Part shown: positions 52,255-61,226 of the stretch, piece by piece | Position numbering within the stretch: position 1 is the first letter of the stretch | Layout of the letters: the number at the start of each line of letters is the position of its first letter | Assembly: GCF_015291665.1 (NCBI RefSeq) | Contig: NZ_CP030048.1 | Span: forward strand, 1,922,001-1,986,000 | Reading direction: 5' to 3' | From: Bradyrhizobium sp. CCBAU 53338 | Lineage (GTDB): Bacteria > Pseudomonadota > Alphaproteobacteria > Rhizobiales > Xanthobacteraceae | Length of the DNA: 64,000 nucleotides | Notes under the pieces: model-generated | The model's input: only the letters and a program-made list of their open reading frames with translations | Databases searched by the model: none | Told to the model about the DNA's origin: nothing | Position numbers and translations under genes: made by a program

Positions 52255-54633
52255 TCACGCCTCCTCGAAGTCGTCCGCGGCGAGTTCGTCCGAGTCCGAG
52301 GAGTGGTCACCCAACAGATCGGAAACGATCTGGGTCTCGGACACGACCCAATCGGCATCGGGGCGCCCGCCGACGCCGTGAAGATGCATCAGCAGAGCAG
52401 GGGCGAGACCGTCCACCCAGGTCTCTCCATGGTTCTTCAGCAGCTGCAGCACCGCCGGCCAGACGCCGACCACGCGCATGTTCGAATGGATCAGGCTCAT
52501 CGGCGTGTAGTCCTGATTGGGATTGTGCGTGGTGCTGGGCGTTCCTCCGGCCTTCAGGTTGAGGAACATGGCCTCGTAGAATTCCCGCCGCTCGAAGAAA
52601 TATTTGAGCTTCCTGTCCCAGTGCGGGCGAAGCACCTCCGACAGCGCGTTCCAGGTGGCGTCGTCCATGCGATGTTTTTCGGGCTCCTCAAACATCGCAA
52701 GATCGATCTTGGAGGGGTGAATTTCCCGGAACCCCTTCTCCCGCGGCGGGATGACGACCTCGAAGCTGATCTTGAGATCAGGCTGGACCGGGCCGGTTTC
52801 GAAGAAGCAGGAGAGGTCGATCGTGACGTAGGCGGTGGCGCCGTAATCGTGGTCGTGCGGAGTGACGTGGATGTCGAGCATCCGCCGCACGGTCTCGACG
52901 ATGTCGAGGTCGGCGGGCTTCTTGGACGAGTACGTGGCCGGCTGGCGCAACCGCTCCAGCAGGTCGGTGCACTTCCGCAACTCTGTCTTTCGGACGGCTC
53001 CCGCCTTCGATGCGGCGTTGTCGCGGGCGAGAATGAGGTGGTGATCGAGGACGCGCATCTTCGTTTCGATCTCATGGCGACGCTCGGAGTAAGACTCTCG
53101 AGCCGTTCCGGAGAGCGGCGCCATCTCCACCAGCAGCGATTTGTGCTCGGCCTTGAGCAGCGCAAGCTCTTTGCGCGTGTCTTCTTCGGAGGCCTTGAGC
53201 ACCTGGATGGTGCCGGCGTTTCGTTCGCTCAGCTTGGCCGCGTAGCGCTCGATGGCTCCGTCGGACGAGATTTCCTTGCCGAGGACGGTCAGGACGATCT
53301 GCGTGAGGCGGTCGGCATCCAGCCGGAAATGGCTGCTGCAGCTTCCGCGGCCCATCGATCCCGCGCATTTCATGACCGCGCGGTTGGCCTCTTCGCCCTT
53401 GTAGTTGAACCGGTAGACGCCGCAGGCTCCGCACGAGACGGTGCTGGTGAGGAGGCGGCGGCCCGAGCCGTCGCTCGAATACCTGCCGGAAAGCCGGGTC
53501 TGCTTTTCGCCCTCCTTTTTGGGAGCGTTGCGCTTGAGGTAATTGCCGGAGTTCCTGGCAAGCCGCTCCTGAACCCGATCGAAGAGGGCTCTGTCCTTGA
53601 TGATCGCGAGCTTCGGGTCCTCGACCTTGTAATGATCCTCGACCGGAGCTTCGATCATCATGGGAGCGGCGCTGCCGTTGTCGGTCCAGTTGATGGTTTT
53701 GCCGTGCCAGAATTCGCCGATGAAGTCCTTGCAGCGCAGAAGGCCTCCATCTTGGGCCTTGTTGCCGACGAGGTGATTACGCTCCCACAGCTCGGCCTTT
53801 CCCGGCGGCTTGTAGGCCTCGTCGCCGGCCTTCCAGCGCGAATTCAGGTAGGTGATGATGTTGGAAGCGGTGCGGCCCTGGTCGAACATCGCGAAGATTT
53901 CCTGCACGACGTTGCCGTACAGAGGGTGGATCTGGGGAGCTTCCCCCTTGTGCGGGCGATAATGGCCGTGCCGGAGCCTCTTGGTGATCTTGTTGCGGTG
54001 CTGTGCGTTGATCCGATGTCCCGAACTCGTGCGTTTGGCGATGTTGTTGATTTCCCGGGTGGCTGCGAGACAGGAGAGCGCGCACTCGGCGTCGGTCAGC
54101 ACCACGCCGCGGCCCGTCGTGATGATCGGAATGCCCTGTTTGGCGAGCATGACGTGGATGGGGTAGAGCCAGCCGCCGCGGGCAAGTCGGGTCTCCTCGT
54201 CGATCAGCAGCACGTCGGCGAGCCCCGAACGCAGGACGGCGATCGCGCGGAGCATGTTGGGCATGCCGAAGATCGCCTCTCCGAAGGTGTCTGGGTCCGC
54301 GAAGACCCGTTGGAGAAGCATTTCCCTCTGGCGGGCGAAGGTGATGATGGGCTCGACCTGGCGGATGAGGCTGGTGGAGCTCTCGAATTCGCCTTCGCTG
54401 TTGCGCAGATAGCCGAGAGCCCTCAGTCCCGACCTGTTCAGGACGTCCGAACCGGGGCCGATGAAGGCTGCGGGGGGCAGAAGAAACGCCTTTTCCAAGA
54501 GTTCCACACGCTCGGAGTGCGTCAGAATCTCTTTTCTCGTGACACTTTCGTCAAAAAGCGCCATGATTTCCGAGGTTTTCACCTTGGAAACGGACATGCC
54601 TCTGGGACGAACGTTGGTCAGCGCGGTGGTCAC
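52255..54633 (-). CDS. Large serine recombinase / integrase
   Basis: 792 residues. The resolvase domain begins at about 70: RALGYLRNSEGEFESS has the nucleophile Ser in RNS, and LLIDEETRLARGG follows. The recombinase domain (GHRINAQHRNKITKRLRHGH, NVVQEIFAMFDQGRTASNII) and a zinc ribbon (SCGACGVYRFNYKG ... MKCAGSMGRGSCSSHF) come next, then a coiled coil at 465-530. Unlike typical members there are about 68 N-terminal residues before the catalytic domain and a 200-residue C-terminal extension. It should cut attachment sites via 2-bp staggered breaks and is the likely mover of this island. GTG start; a palindrome lies upstream. Confidence 0.9.
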   Translation of the reverse strand: MTTALTNVRPRGMSVSKVKTSEIMALFDESVTRKEILTHSERVELLEKAFLLPPAAFIGPGSDVLNRSGLRALGYLRNSEGEFESSTSLIRQVEPIITFARQREMLLQRVFADPDTFGEAIFGMPNMLRAIAVLRSGLADVLLIDEETRLARGGWLYPIHVMLAKQGIPIITTGRGVVLTDAECALSCLAATREINNIAKRTSSGHRINAQHRNKITKRLRHGHYRPHKGEAPQIHPLYGNVVQEIFAMFDQGRTASNIITYLNSRWKAGDEAYKPPGKAELWERNHLVGNKAQDGGLLRCKDFIGEFWHGKTINWTDNGSAAPMMIEAPVEDHYKVEDPKLAIIKDRALFDRVQERLARNSGNYLKRNAPKKEGEKQTRLSGRYSSDGSGRRLLTSTVSCGACGVYRFNYKGEEANRAVMKCAGSMGRGSCSSHFRLDADRLTQIVLTVLGKEISSDGAIERYAAKLSERNAGTIQVLKASEEDTRKELALLKAEHKSLLVEMAPLSGTARESYSERRHEIETKMRVLDHHLILARDNAASKAGAVRKTELRKCTDLLERLRQPATYSSKKPADLDIVETVRRMLDIHVTPHDHDYGATAYVTIDLSCFFETGPVQPDLKISFEVVIPPREKGFREIHPSKIDLAMFEEPEKHRMDDATWNALSEVLRPHWDRKLKYFFERREFYEAMFLNLKAGGTPSTTHNPNQDYTPMSLIHSNMRVVGVWPAVLQLLKNHGETWVDGLAPALLMHLHGVGGRPDADWVVSETQIVSDLLGDHSSDSDELAADDFEEA

Positions 54634-54660
54634 TGTAAGCCTATAAATGAATGTGCTATC

Positions 54661-54684
54661 ATTATTGTTGGATGCAACAATAAT
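54661..54684. repeat. Perfect inverted repeat between recombinase and divergent gene
   Basis: ATTATTGTTG at 54661-54670 and CAACAATAAT at 54675-54684 are perfect inverted copies around GATG. It is AT-rich in a GC-rich setting and lies 28 bases before the recombinase start and 77 before the divergent gene. A likely operator controlling one or both, or part of an attachment site. Confidence 0.65.
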
Positions 54685-54760
54685 TGTCAGCTAGGCTCGG
54701 CTGGCTTTCCCCATGTTTCTGCTGCAGGGTGCCGGCCTTACCCAATAAACCTCATTTCCC

Positions 54761-55543
54761 ATGGCCGGACGCCCCCAAAAGACAGCATGGATAACCGAAG
54801 CCCGACGGTTTCGGTCCGCCCTCGAAGCCGCCGGGGAGGGGAAGCGAGAAGCGAGCCTTGAGGAGCTTGCAGGGGACGATGCGGACGTAAACACCCTCCG
54901 CAGGGCCATCCGGGCAGTCGATCTTCTTGACCGATGGAGCCAAGACCACGCCGAGGCGTCCGAGAAGCTCATTGCGACGCCTCAAACCGCGCTGGAAGTC
55001 TTCGCTGCCTGGGCCTCGCTCGACGAGAAGGCGGCCTGGCAGGCCTACGAAAAATGGGAGCAGGAGCGGACGCCCATCAACGATCTGGCACAGGAGCTTC
55101 GCACCTTCAGATCGGGCAGAGGCGCACGCGGCGGTCGAGGGCGGGAAAAGGACCTTCGCGAACAGATCGCTCCACATCTAAGTAGCTTCCTCCGGAAGCT
55201 CCTCGGCCGGAATCTCGCCTTCGAATGCGTCCGCAACGTAGCGCTCATGGAAGAATCCATGATGGACTTCGTTGCTTCGGCGAGCATGCCCGAAGACAGT
55301 CAATCCCTTTCGATAGCCATCGTCGTCGTTGGGCCCTACCGCAATCCGAACATGTATCGGAAGCGGAAGATCGAGTGGATCCAGAGAGCATTTTCCCTGG
55401 CGTGGATACATGATCACGTGATCCTGGTGTTGGAGGATGCAGAAGAGGTCGCCGGCTACGAAATCTGGGTGCGGAAGTTCAGCGCGGAGATTCGTGCCGG
55501 CTTGCGGCCGAGCGTTCTTGTGGCCGCAGCGCCGACCGGATAG
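54761..55543 (+). CDS. Hypothetical protein divergent from recombinase
   Basis: 260 residues. The start (MAGRPQKTAWITEARRFRSA) is AT-hook-like (GRP) and basic. Residues 1-120 are helical, and residues 165-250 alternate strands and helices (SQSLSIAIVVVGPYRNPNMY, HDHVILVLEDAEEVAGYEIW). No known family. Its position opposite the integrase and the palindrome between them suggest a regulator or directionality partner, but nothing proves it. Confidence 0.55.
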   Translation: MAGRPQKTAWITEARRFRSALEAAGEGKREASLEELAGDDADVNTLRRAIRAVDLLDRWSQDHAEASEKLIATPQTALEVFAAWASLDEKAAWQAYEKWEQERTPINDLAQELRTFRSGRGARGGRGREKDLREQIAPHLSSFLRKLLGRNLAFECVRNVALMEESMMDFVASASMPEDSQSLSIAIVVVGPYRNPNMYRKRKIEWIQRAFSLAWIHDHVILVLEDAEEVAGYEIWVRKFSAEIRAGLRPSVLVAAAPTG

Positions 55544-55546
55544 CCA

Positions 55547-55861
55547 TCATGAAGACCGTCGTCGCCGATGACGATGTCGACGTTGTTTCCGAAGTTTGGC
55601 GCTCTGCGCGGTCGCGTGGGCGACATCCTTCGCGATCTGCTGTTCTTTCAACGACTCCGCGTCCGATTGCGCTTCCGCCAACCGGTCGATGAATCTGAGG
55701 AACTCGGGCCGCTCCATAAGGAGCGCAGCGATCGAAAACTCTTTCGTCAGTTTCTGACCTCCGATAATTTGGTCTCCGTCGGGCGCAAAAGAAATTTCGG
55801 GTTCAGTGCAAATGCGCGACGTCGACCGGCGAACACGGTAACGGTCGACGGACAGACTCAC
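55547..55861 (-). CDS. Possible small basic protein
   Basis: 104 residues from a GTG. The middle (FSIAALLMERPEFLRFIDRL, AEAQSDAESLKEQQIAKDVA) is a plausible helical protein and the C-terminus is a His/Arg run (RKQRRHRHRRRRSS). It is convergent with the previous gene, three bases apart. The first 20 residues may be non-coding. Tentative. Confidence 0.4.
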   Translation of the reverse strand: MSLSVDRYRVRRSTSRICTEPEISFAPDGDQIIGGQKLTKEFSIAALLMERPEFLRFIDRLAEAQSDAESLKEQQIAKDVAHATAQSAKLRKQRRHRHRRRRSS

Positions 55862-55981
55862 TCAGCGCGCTACATCTCGGCTCGCCGCCATGGCGGCCGT
55901 GGTTGCGGCTTGCTTGCTAGGGAATGCGCAGAGGTCGCATCCAGCTAGTGCCGGATGCGACGCGATTCTGCCGGCGTATCC

Positions 55982-56170
55982 TCAGGCGCGGCGAGGACGA
56001 ACCAGGGTGCGGTGATCGATCAACCGGTGCCGCTGAGGCGACGTCGGATCCCGCCCGGCGAACCATCCGAACGACTCGACACCCTGCCGGGGGCGGCCCC
56101 GGAAGATACCGGTTAAAGCCGGCCGATCGGTCCGGTCCGCCGTCGTGTCGAAGCCATTGTACTTACGCAT
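55982..56170 (-). CDS. Possible small orphan protein
   Basis: 62 residues (MRKYNGFDTTADRTDRPALT ...), with AAAGG five bases before the ATG. The composition is balanced and more protein-like than the opposing Arg/Pro-rich frame. No domain. Tentative. Confidence 0.35.
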   Translation of the reverse strand: MRKYNGFDTTADRTDRPALTGIFRGRPRQGVESFGWFAGRDPTSPQRHRLIDHRTLVRPRRA

Positions 56171-56528
56171 GCAAACCTTTCAGGTCGACCCCATCCGTAC
56201 TGCATCCATAGCAGCGACGTCTGGAAATGTCAATATCTAGATATCTAAATATCTTACGATGGTGCGATTCCGACGTGTTTCCCTTTAGTCAAGAGCCTAG
56301 GGAAATCCCGAGTACGGTACACGCTAGGCTGTGTGCAAGCCTACCGGCTCACTTTCGAGGGGGGCCAAGTGGGCTGGAGATCCGTTCGTTTGCTTCTTCA
56401 TTTGTATTCCATGTGCCAGAACATGTTCGTATGCGCGACGCTAGGCCGCCGCGCCTCATCGATCAACATGTTTGGATTCCGAGCGAGAGGTCGGTTGCCC
56501 TTCCGTTGCCTGAGCGGAGCCTGAACGT
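56171..56528. other. Control region of the NERD/kinase/helicase operon
   Basis: 358 bases with an AT-rich patch. Three direct 8-base units (ATATCTAG, ATATCTAA, ATATCTTA) lie at 56233-56256. CCTAGGGAAATCCC lies at 56296-56309 and matches the motif before the lipoprotein cluster. No gene is convincing here. The operon's promoter is expected in this region. Confidence 0.45.
56233..56256. repeat. Three tandem 8-bp ATATCTAR repeats
   Basis: ATATCTAG, ATATCTAA and ATATCTTA follow one another directly. They lie about 275 bases before the NERD/helicase start and are distinctly AT-rich. Possibly a protein-binding repeat or a promoter-associated element. Confidence 0.45.
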
Positions 56529-59500
56529 ATGGTCTGCCGGGTAAGATATCTGAGCAGCGCTGGCATTCACCGACGGGAGATTCCGGGCATCGGCGCGTTG
56601 TCAGCCGCCTTTCCGCAAGATTGGCTTCTATACGCCTCGCTTCAATGCTTCCCGAGGAACGACACGCCGATCGAAATGGACGCAATGGTCGTGATGCACG
56701 ATCGCGTCCTCATTCTTGAGCTGAAGGACTTGGACGGGAAGCTGACGCACAACGGGGACCTGTGGCGCAACAAGAAGAGGACATTCCGTTCGCCCGTTCA
56801 GGCGGTGGCCTTGAAGGCCCGGAAGCTGAAGAGTTTCCTTAAGGAGCGCATCCCGGGCTTCGACTACTACGTTGATTCCCGCATCGTGCTGACGGGCACG
56901 TCGACGAAGCAGGAGCTGGACCCCGCGGAGCAGCCGATGGTGTGGTCGCTCCAGGAGGCGACATCGATCGCGACCCTGCAGGGAAGGAAGGCGCTCCTGA
57001 GGCCCGTCGCGCTCGGGCTGACGAAGGCGTTTCAACAGGAACCGGAGTTCGAGCGGGTCACACTCAATCCGAAGATGTTCGGCCCCCTCGAAACAGAATG
57101 GGACGGCTATAGGGTCGTCGAGCCCGACTTCGTCTCGCACCCCTCCGGCATATGGTCCGAACATCGGGCCGAGCAGGCTACCGATGACAGATTCAAGGCT
57201 CTCGTTCGCGTGTGGGCTTTCGACAAGCTACCCGCGGGCCTCAATAGCCAGGAGAACCGGGCCTTCATCGCAGACCGCGAAATGCGCGCCATCGGGCGGC
57301 TGTATGATCTCGGCAGTCCGCTTTTTCGGCGGAACGCGATCCTTGAGCCGATCGGTGACATCAAGCGCGAGATCCTGACCCAACATTTCGAGCTGCGCAG
57401 GCTGACAGCCGGCTTTACGACGATCGACCGATGGCTCGAAAGCCACTCGGACGACATCGACGTGGACGATCGCGTCACGACGGTGGCAAGCCTGCTCGAG
57501 ATCGTGGCTGAACTTCACGCCCAAGGGATCGCGCACCGCGACCTCGGACCGAGGTCGATATGGGCGATGTCTCCCACGAGGATCTCGCTCACGGGCCTGA
57601 TGGCCTGTCAGTTGCCCGACGATGAATCCCTGGCGGAGTGGATATCCATCCTGCGGGGCCATTCGGGCCGGCTTCCGGAGGATGCCGATAGAACCCTCGC
57701 AGGAACTGCCAAGCAACGGGACGTCTACGCGCTGGGGCAGTTGGCCTTTCGCATACTCGCCGGCGCGCCGGCGCCCGAGGATCCGGGGCAGTTCTCGCAT
57801 GCGTTCCCGGTGCCGGAGCTCGTGCCATGGCTCGCCCGCGCTCTTCAGGCGAACGGTGGTGCGAGGTATTCCGACGCGCGGCAGCTCGCGGACGAATTTG
57901 CGTCGGCGGTGGATCGGATGGAGACGGCAGGGATCGACCAGCCGCTCATAGACCGGCACGAGACCAAGGATCTTCCCTATCTGCTCTGGCCACCGGTCCG
58001 CCAGCTCGAGGGCGACAACATCTACCTGGCCCGGGACGCAGACGGGGCCGAGGTGGTCGTCAAGACGTGGCCATCGGTCCGGCGCGGCGAGAGCACCGCT
58101 GGGGACCTCGCTCTCACGCGCCTGTTCGACGGCGTCGGCCGGCTGGTGAGCAGCCCTTTGCCCGGACTGCCGCGGTACGTCAGGGCCGGATTACACGCGA
58201 TGGGACCCTTCGTGGCCTACCGTTACGAGCCCGGAACGCCCCTTTCGGTGTCGATGCCGAAAGACCCGGAGGTCGTCCTCCGACTATCGGATCGACTCGT
58301 GGAATGCGTCGTTGCAATCCACGCCATGAGCCATTCGCACGGCGACATCGCCTTCAAAAACATCCTCGTGTGCGAGGGCGACACGGATATCCGCCTGCTG
58401 GATCTGTTCGACATGACGCCACTGGGGGATGGACGCGTCAGAACGCCGGCAATGAGCCCCGACAACCGCGACGCTCTGACAGACGAGCAATTGGACCGGT
58501 ATGCCACCGTCAAGGTCGTCCGGGCTCTCTTGGAAGGCACAAGCGACCCGAGCCTATCGGGAGAGATCGCGATATTGGACCGCGAACTCGAAAGGCCGAG
58601 GATCGAGACCTTCGAGCCGATCATCTCTTGCGTCAGAGAAGCCCTCGACCGCCTCCAGGCGGCCAAGCCTCAGCGTTTCACGATCACGTTCAAGGGTGGC
58701 AGTAAAGGGCCGTTTGTCTCCGACGGGGGGGCCTATTATTTGACCGTAGAACGCGGGGAGGCTTCCGAAGTCGAGTACCGCCTTTTCGGGATCGATCGCA
58801 TGCTCGGCATCCAGGTGCGAGGAAGCGAGGTGATGGGCGTGCGTTATACGCCCGCGAATTTCACGATGCTTTCGGCTGCATCGCAGTTCGGCATAGCGGC
58901 GAACTTGGTCGTCGAGGTCAACGAAGGAGCCGAGGCCGGGATCGATAGCCTGCTGTCGTTCCTCGAGACGCTGGCTGGTCCGCCCGTCGCTTCCGAGGCA
59001 GAGGTCCACGAGACGCTACCCCAATCCATCGACGTCCCGCGCTACTGGCGTAAGTTGCTCGAACTGGAGGAGGCGTTCCAGCCTGGAGTAGAAATCCTTC
59101 AGGATATCGGGCCGCCTTCCGGACCGATCGCCGTCTACGCCTACGAACGCCTGGGGCGGGACTTCGACTTCGACACGGGAACGACCGTCGATGTGCTTTT
59201 GCCGACGGGGAGGCGTGTCGGAGAGGTCAATCTCGATCAGACCGACGGCCAGCGGCTGGTCGTCGAATTCTCCGATAGGCGTCTGGCCCCCGGCGACCGC
59301 GTCAACCTCGTCGAGCGAAGGTCCCGTACTTCGTTCGACCGCCGTATGAAGGCTGTCCAGCGCATCCTCGACGATCAAGCCGCCATTCAAGGCCTCATCG
59401 ACTTTTTCAAGCCAGGCTCGTCGATCCGCGCGAACGACTACGGCGAGGCGGTATCGGACGAGGAGCTCAAGCGCTATCGGCTGAATAAGGGGCAGCGCCT

Positions 59501-61226
59501 TGCGTTCCGACACGTCATCTCAACCGGACCCGTCGCGATGCTGCAGGGACCGCCAGGCACGGGAAAGACGCTCTTCATTGCATCGCTGGTCCACTGGCTC
59601 ACGGTCGAGCGGGGAGCGCGAAAAATACTGATCGCGAGCCAATCGCATGAGGCCGTCAACAACGCCATCGAAGCCTTGCTGGACCTTTTCAAGGGCCTCG
59701 GGGGAAGGCGACCAAGCCTCCTCCGCATTGGTTCGAAGGGCATCACCCAGAAGATCCGGCCCTACCATACCAGCTCGCTGCAGGAGCGCTCCAGATCCCG
59801 CTTCGAAAACGCCTTCCGGCAGCGCGTGCTAGGCCCCTGCAGCGCGGTCGGAATCGCCAAGTCGCTGGCGACCGATGCCATCGAAATCGATCGTACGATC
59901 GGTGAGAGGGCTCGCAGGCTGAAGACGCTCACGGAGGCCGAACGGGGCCGGTCGCGGTCACCCCGACGCGAATTCAAGCACCGGGATGCTACGCTTGAGC
60001 GAGCCGCAAAAGCCTTTTCCGAAGCCGCCGAAAGAATTCTGGGAAGGGCAGGCGATCCCACCAGCATCGACGCCGAACTGGATGAGGCTTTCGCGACGAT
60101 ATTGGCGCGCCATCCGGGTTCGTCCATGGCGGACGTGGTAAGGACGAGGCGGCTCATCGAGCTGTCGCGCGAGTGGGCTGCTTCTCTTGCATCGCCCTAT
60201 CGCAATTTCGAGGAGTTTCTGGCCAAAACGCGCACAGTGGTCACCGCCACCTGTGTTGGCGTTGGGCAGACCAAGATTCGCATGGAAAGAAACGTCTACG
60301 ATTGGGTCATCGTCGACGAGGCCGCCCGCTGCACGCCAGGCGAGCTCGCGGTGCCCATCCAACTCGGCCGGCGCGTGCTCCTCGTCGGCGACCACCGGCA
60401 ACTGCTCCCCATGACGGAGCGGGCGGTGTTGCGCGGTCTCCGCGGCGAGATGCCCGACACGCCACGCCAGGAGTTCGAAAGGAGCGACTTCGAGCGTGCG
60501 TTTCTCTCCAGCTACGGTCGGGAAAACGGACACACTCTGACTGAACAGTACAGGATGGCTCCTGACATATGCGATCTTGTATCGCGTATCTTCTATGAAC
60601 CGCACGGCGTGCAGCTCCGGACGTCCGAGGACCGCGAACCCGATCAGGCATTCCAACAGTCGCTCGAAGCTCCTCTGTCCTTCCCGGTGACCTGGATCGA
60701 TACTTCGCACGAGCCGGATCACGCCGAACTGCCGGCACCGTGGGACCCCACCACTTTCACGAACCCCGCCGAGATCGAAGCGATCATGCGGCTGCTCGAG
60801 CGCATCGCGGCGGACGCGGCCCTCGTCAAGGCGCTGTCGTCCAGCAAGAGCGAGACGCCGATCGGCGTCATCTGCATGTACAGCGCGCAGAAGACCCGGA
60901 TTCAGGACACGTTCGCTCGGCGGCCATGGGATTCGAAGTTCCGCAGCCTGGTGCGAGTCGATACGGTGGATTCCTATCAAGGCAAGGAAAACACCATCGT
61001 GATCGTGTCCCTTGTCCGGTGTAATCGGTCCGGAGACCAAGGGCACGTCCGCATTCCCAACCGCTGCAACGTCGCCATGTCGCGCGCAAAGGAGCGCCTG
61101 TTCATAGTCGGAGCAAGTCGGATGTGGGGGGCCGTCCCAGAGCGCTGGCCGATGCGCCGGGTCTTCGATGAGGTCAAGGGAGGAGCACAGGGCTGCAAGA
61201 AGATCGACTCGAGGACCATGCGATGA
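56529..61226 (+). CDS. NERD nuclease / pseudokinase / kinase / SF1 helicase fusion
   Basis: 1565 residues; GGAG nine bases before ATG. Residues 20-190 are a NERD domain with D51 and E64-x-K66 (LILELKDLDG). Residues 200-470 are a kinase fold with HRD at 336-338 (AHRDLGPRSIW) but without the following Asn and without DFG, hence a pseudokinase. Residues 490-730 are a second kinase fold with VVVKTW, HGDIAFKNI (D606, N611) and LLDLFD, possibly active. Residues 960-1550 are an Upf1-like SF1 helicase: GPPGTGKT at 1007-1014, VIVDEAAR near 1259, GDHRQLLP, TEQYRMAP, VDTVDSYQGKE and NVAMSRAKE. Multi-domain proteins of this kind are usual in antiphage systems. The stop overlaps the next gene. Confidence 0.88.
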   Translation: MVCRVRYLSSAGIHRREIPGIGALSAAFPQDWLLYASLQCFPRNDTPIEMDAMVVMHDRVLILELKDLDGKLTHNGDLWRNKKRTFRSPVQAVALKARKLKSFLKERIPGFDYYVDSRIVLTGTSTKQELDPAEQPMVWSLQEATSIATLQGRKALLRPVALGLTKAFQQEPEFERVTLNPKMFGPLETEWDGYRVVEPDFVSHPSGIWSEHRAEQATDDRFKALVRVWAFDKLPAGLNSQENRAFIADREMRAIGRLYDLGSPLFRRNAILEPIGDIKREILTQHFELRRLTAGFTTIDRWLESHSDDIDVDDRVTTVASLLEIVAELHAQGIAHRDLGPRSIWAMSPTRISLTGLMACQLPDDESLAEWISILRGHSGRLPEDADRTLAGTAKQRDVYALGQLAFRILAGAPAPEDPGQFSHAFPVPELVPWLARALQANGGARYSDARQLADEFASAVDRMETAGIDQPLIDRHETKDLPYLLWPPVRQLEGDNIYLARDADGAEVVVKTWPSVRRGESTAGDLALTRLFDGVGRLVSSPLPGLPRYVRAGLHAMGPFVAYRYEPGTPLSVSMPKDPEVVLRLSDRLVECVVAIHAMSHSHGDIAFKNILVCEGDTDIRLLDLFDMTPLGDGRVRTPAMSPDNRDALTDEQLDRYATVKVVRALLEGTSDPSLSGEIAILDRELERPRIETFEPIISCVREALDRLQAAKPQRFTITFKGGSKGPFVSDGGAYYLTVERGEASEVEYRLFGIDRMLGIQVRGSEVMGVRYTPANFTMLSAASQFGIAANLVVEVNEGAEAGIDSLLSFLETLAGPPVASEAEVHETLPQSIDVPRYWRKLLELEEAFQPGVEILQDIGPPSGPIAVYAYERLGRDFDFDTGTTVDVLLPTGRRVGEVNLDQTDGQRLVVEFSDRRLAPGDRVNLVERRSRTSFDRRMKAVQRILDDQAAIQGLIDFFKPGSSIRANDYGEAVSDEELKRYRLNKGQRLAFRHVISTGPVAMLQGPPGTGKTLFIASLVHWLTVERGARKILIASQSHEAVNNAIEALLDLFKGLGGRRPSLLRIGSKGITQKIRPYHTSSLQERSRSRFENAFRQRVLGPCSAVGIAKSLATDAIEIDRTIGERARRLKTLTEAERGRSRSPRREFKHRDATLERAAKAFSEAAERILGRAGDPTSIDAELDEAFATILARHPGSSMADVVRTRRLIELSREWAASLASPYRNFEEFLAKTRTVVTATCVGVGQTKIRMERNVYDWVIVDEAARCTPGELAVPIQLGRRVLLVGDHRQLLPMTERAVLRGLRGEMPDTPRQEFERSDFERAFLSSYGRENGHTLTEQYRMAPDICDLVSRIFYEPHGVQLRTSEDREPDQAFQQSLEAPLSFPVTWIDTSHEPDHAELPAPWDPTTFTNPAEIEAIMRLLERIAADAALVKALSSSKSETPIGVICMYSAQKTRIQDTFARRPWDSKFRSLVRVDTVDSYQGKENTIVIVSLVRCNRSGDQGHVRIPNRCNVAMSRAKERLFIVGASRMWGAVPERWPMRRVFDEVKGGAQGCKKIDSRTMR

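Noticed and set aside
52099..54861. 920-residue open frame on the plus strand
   Set aside because: Shadow of the large serine recombinase: the opposite strand carries clear resolvase and zinc-ribbon motifs, while this frame has none.
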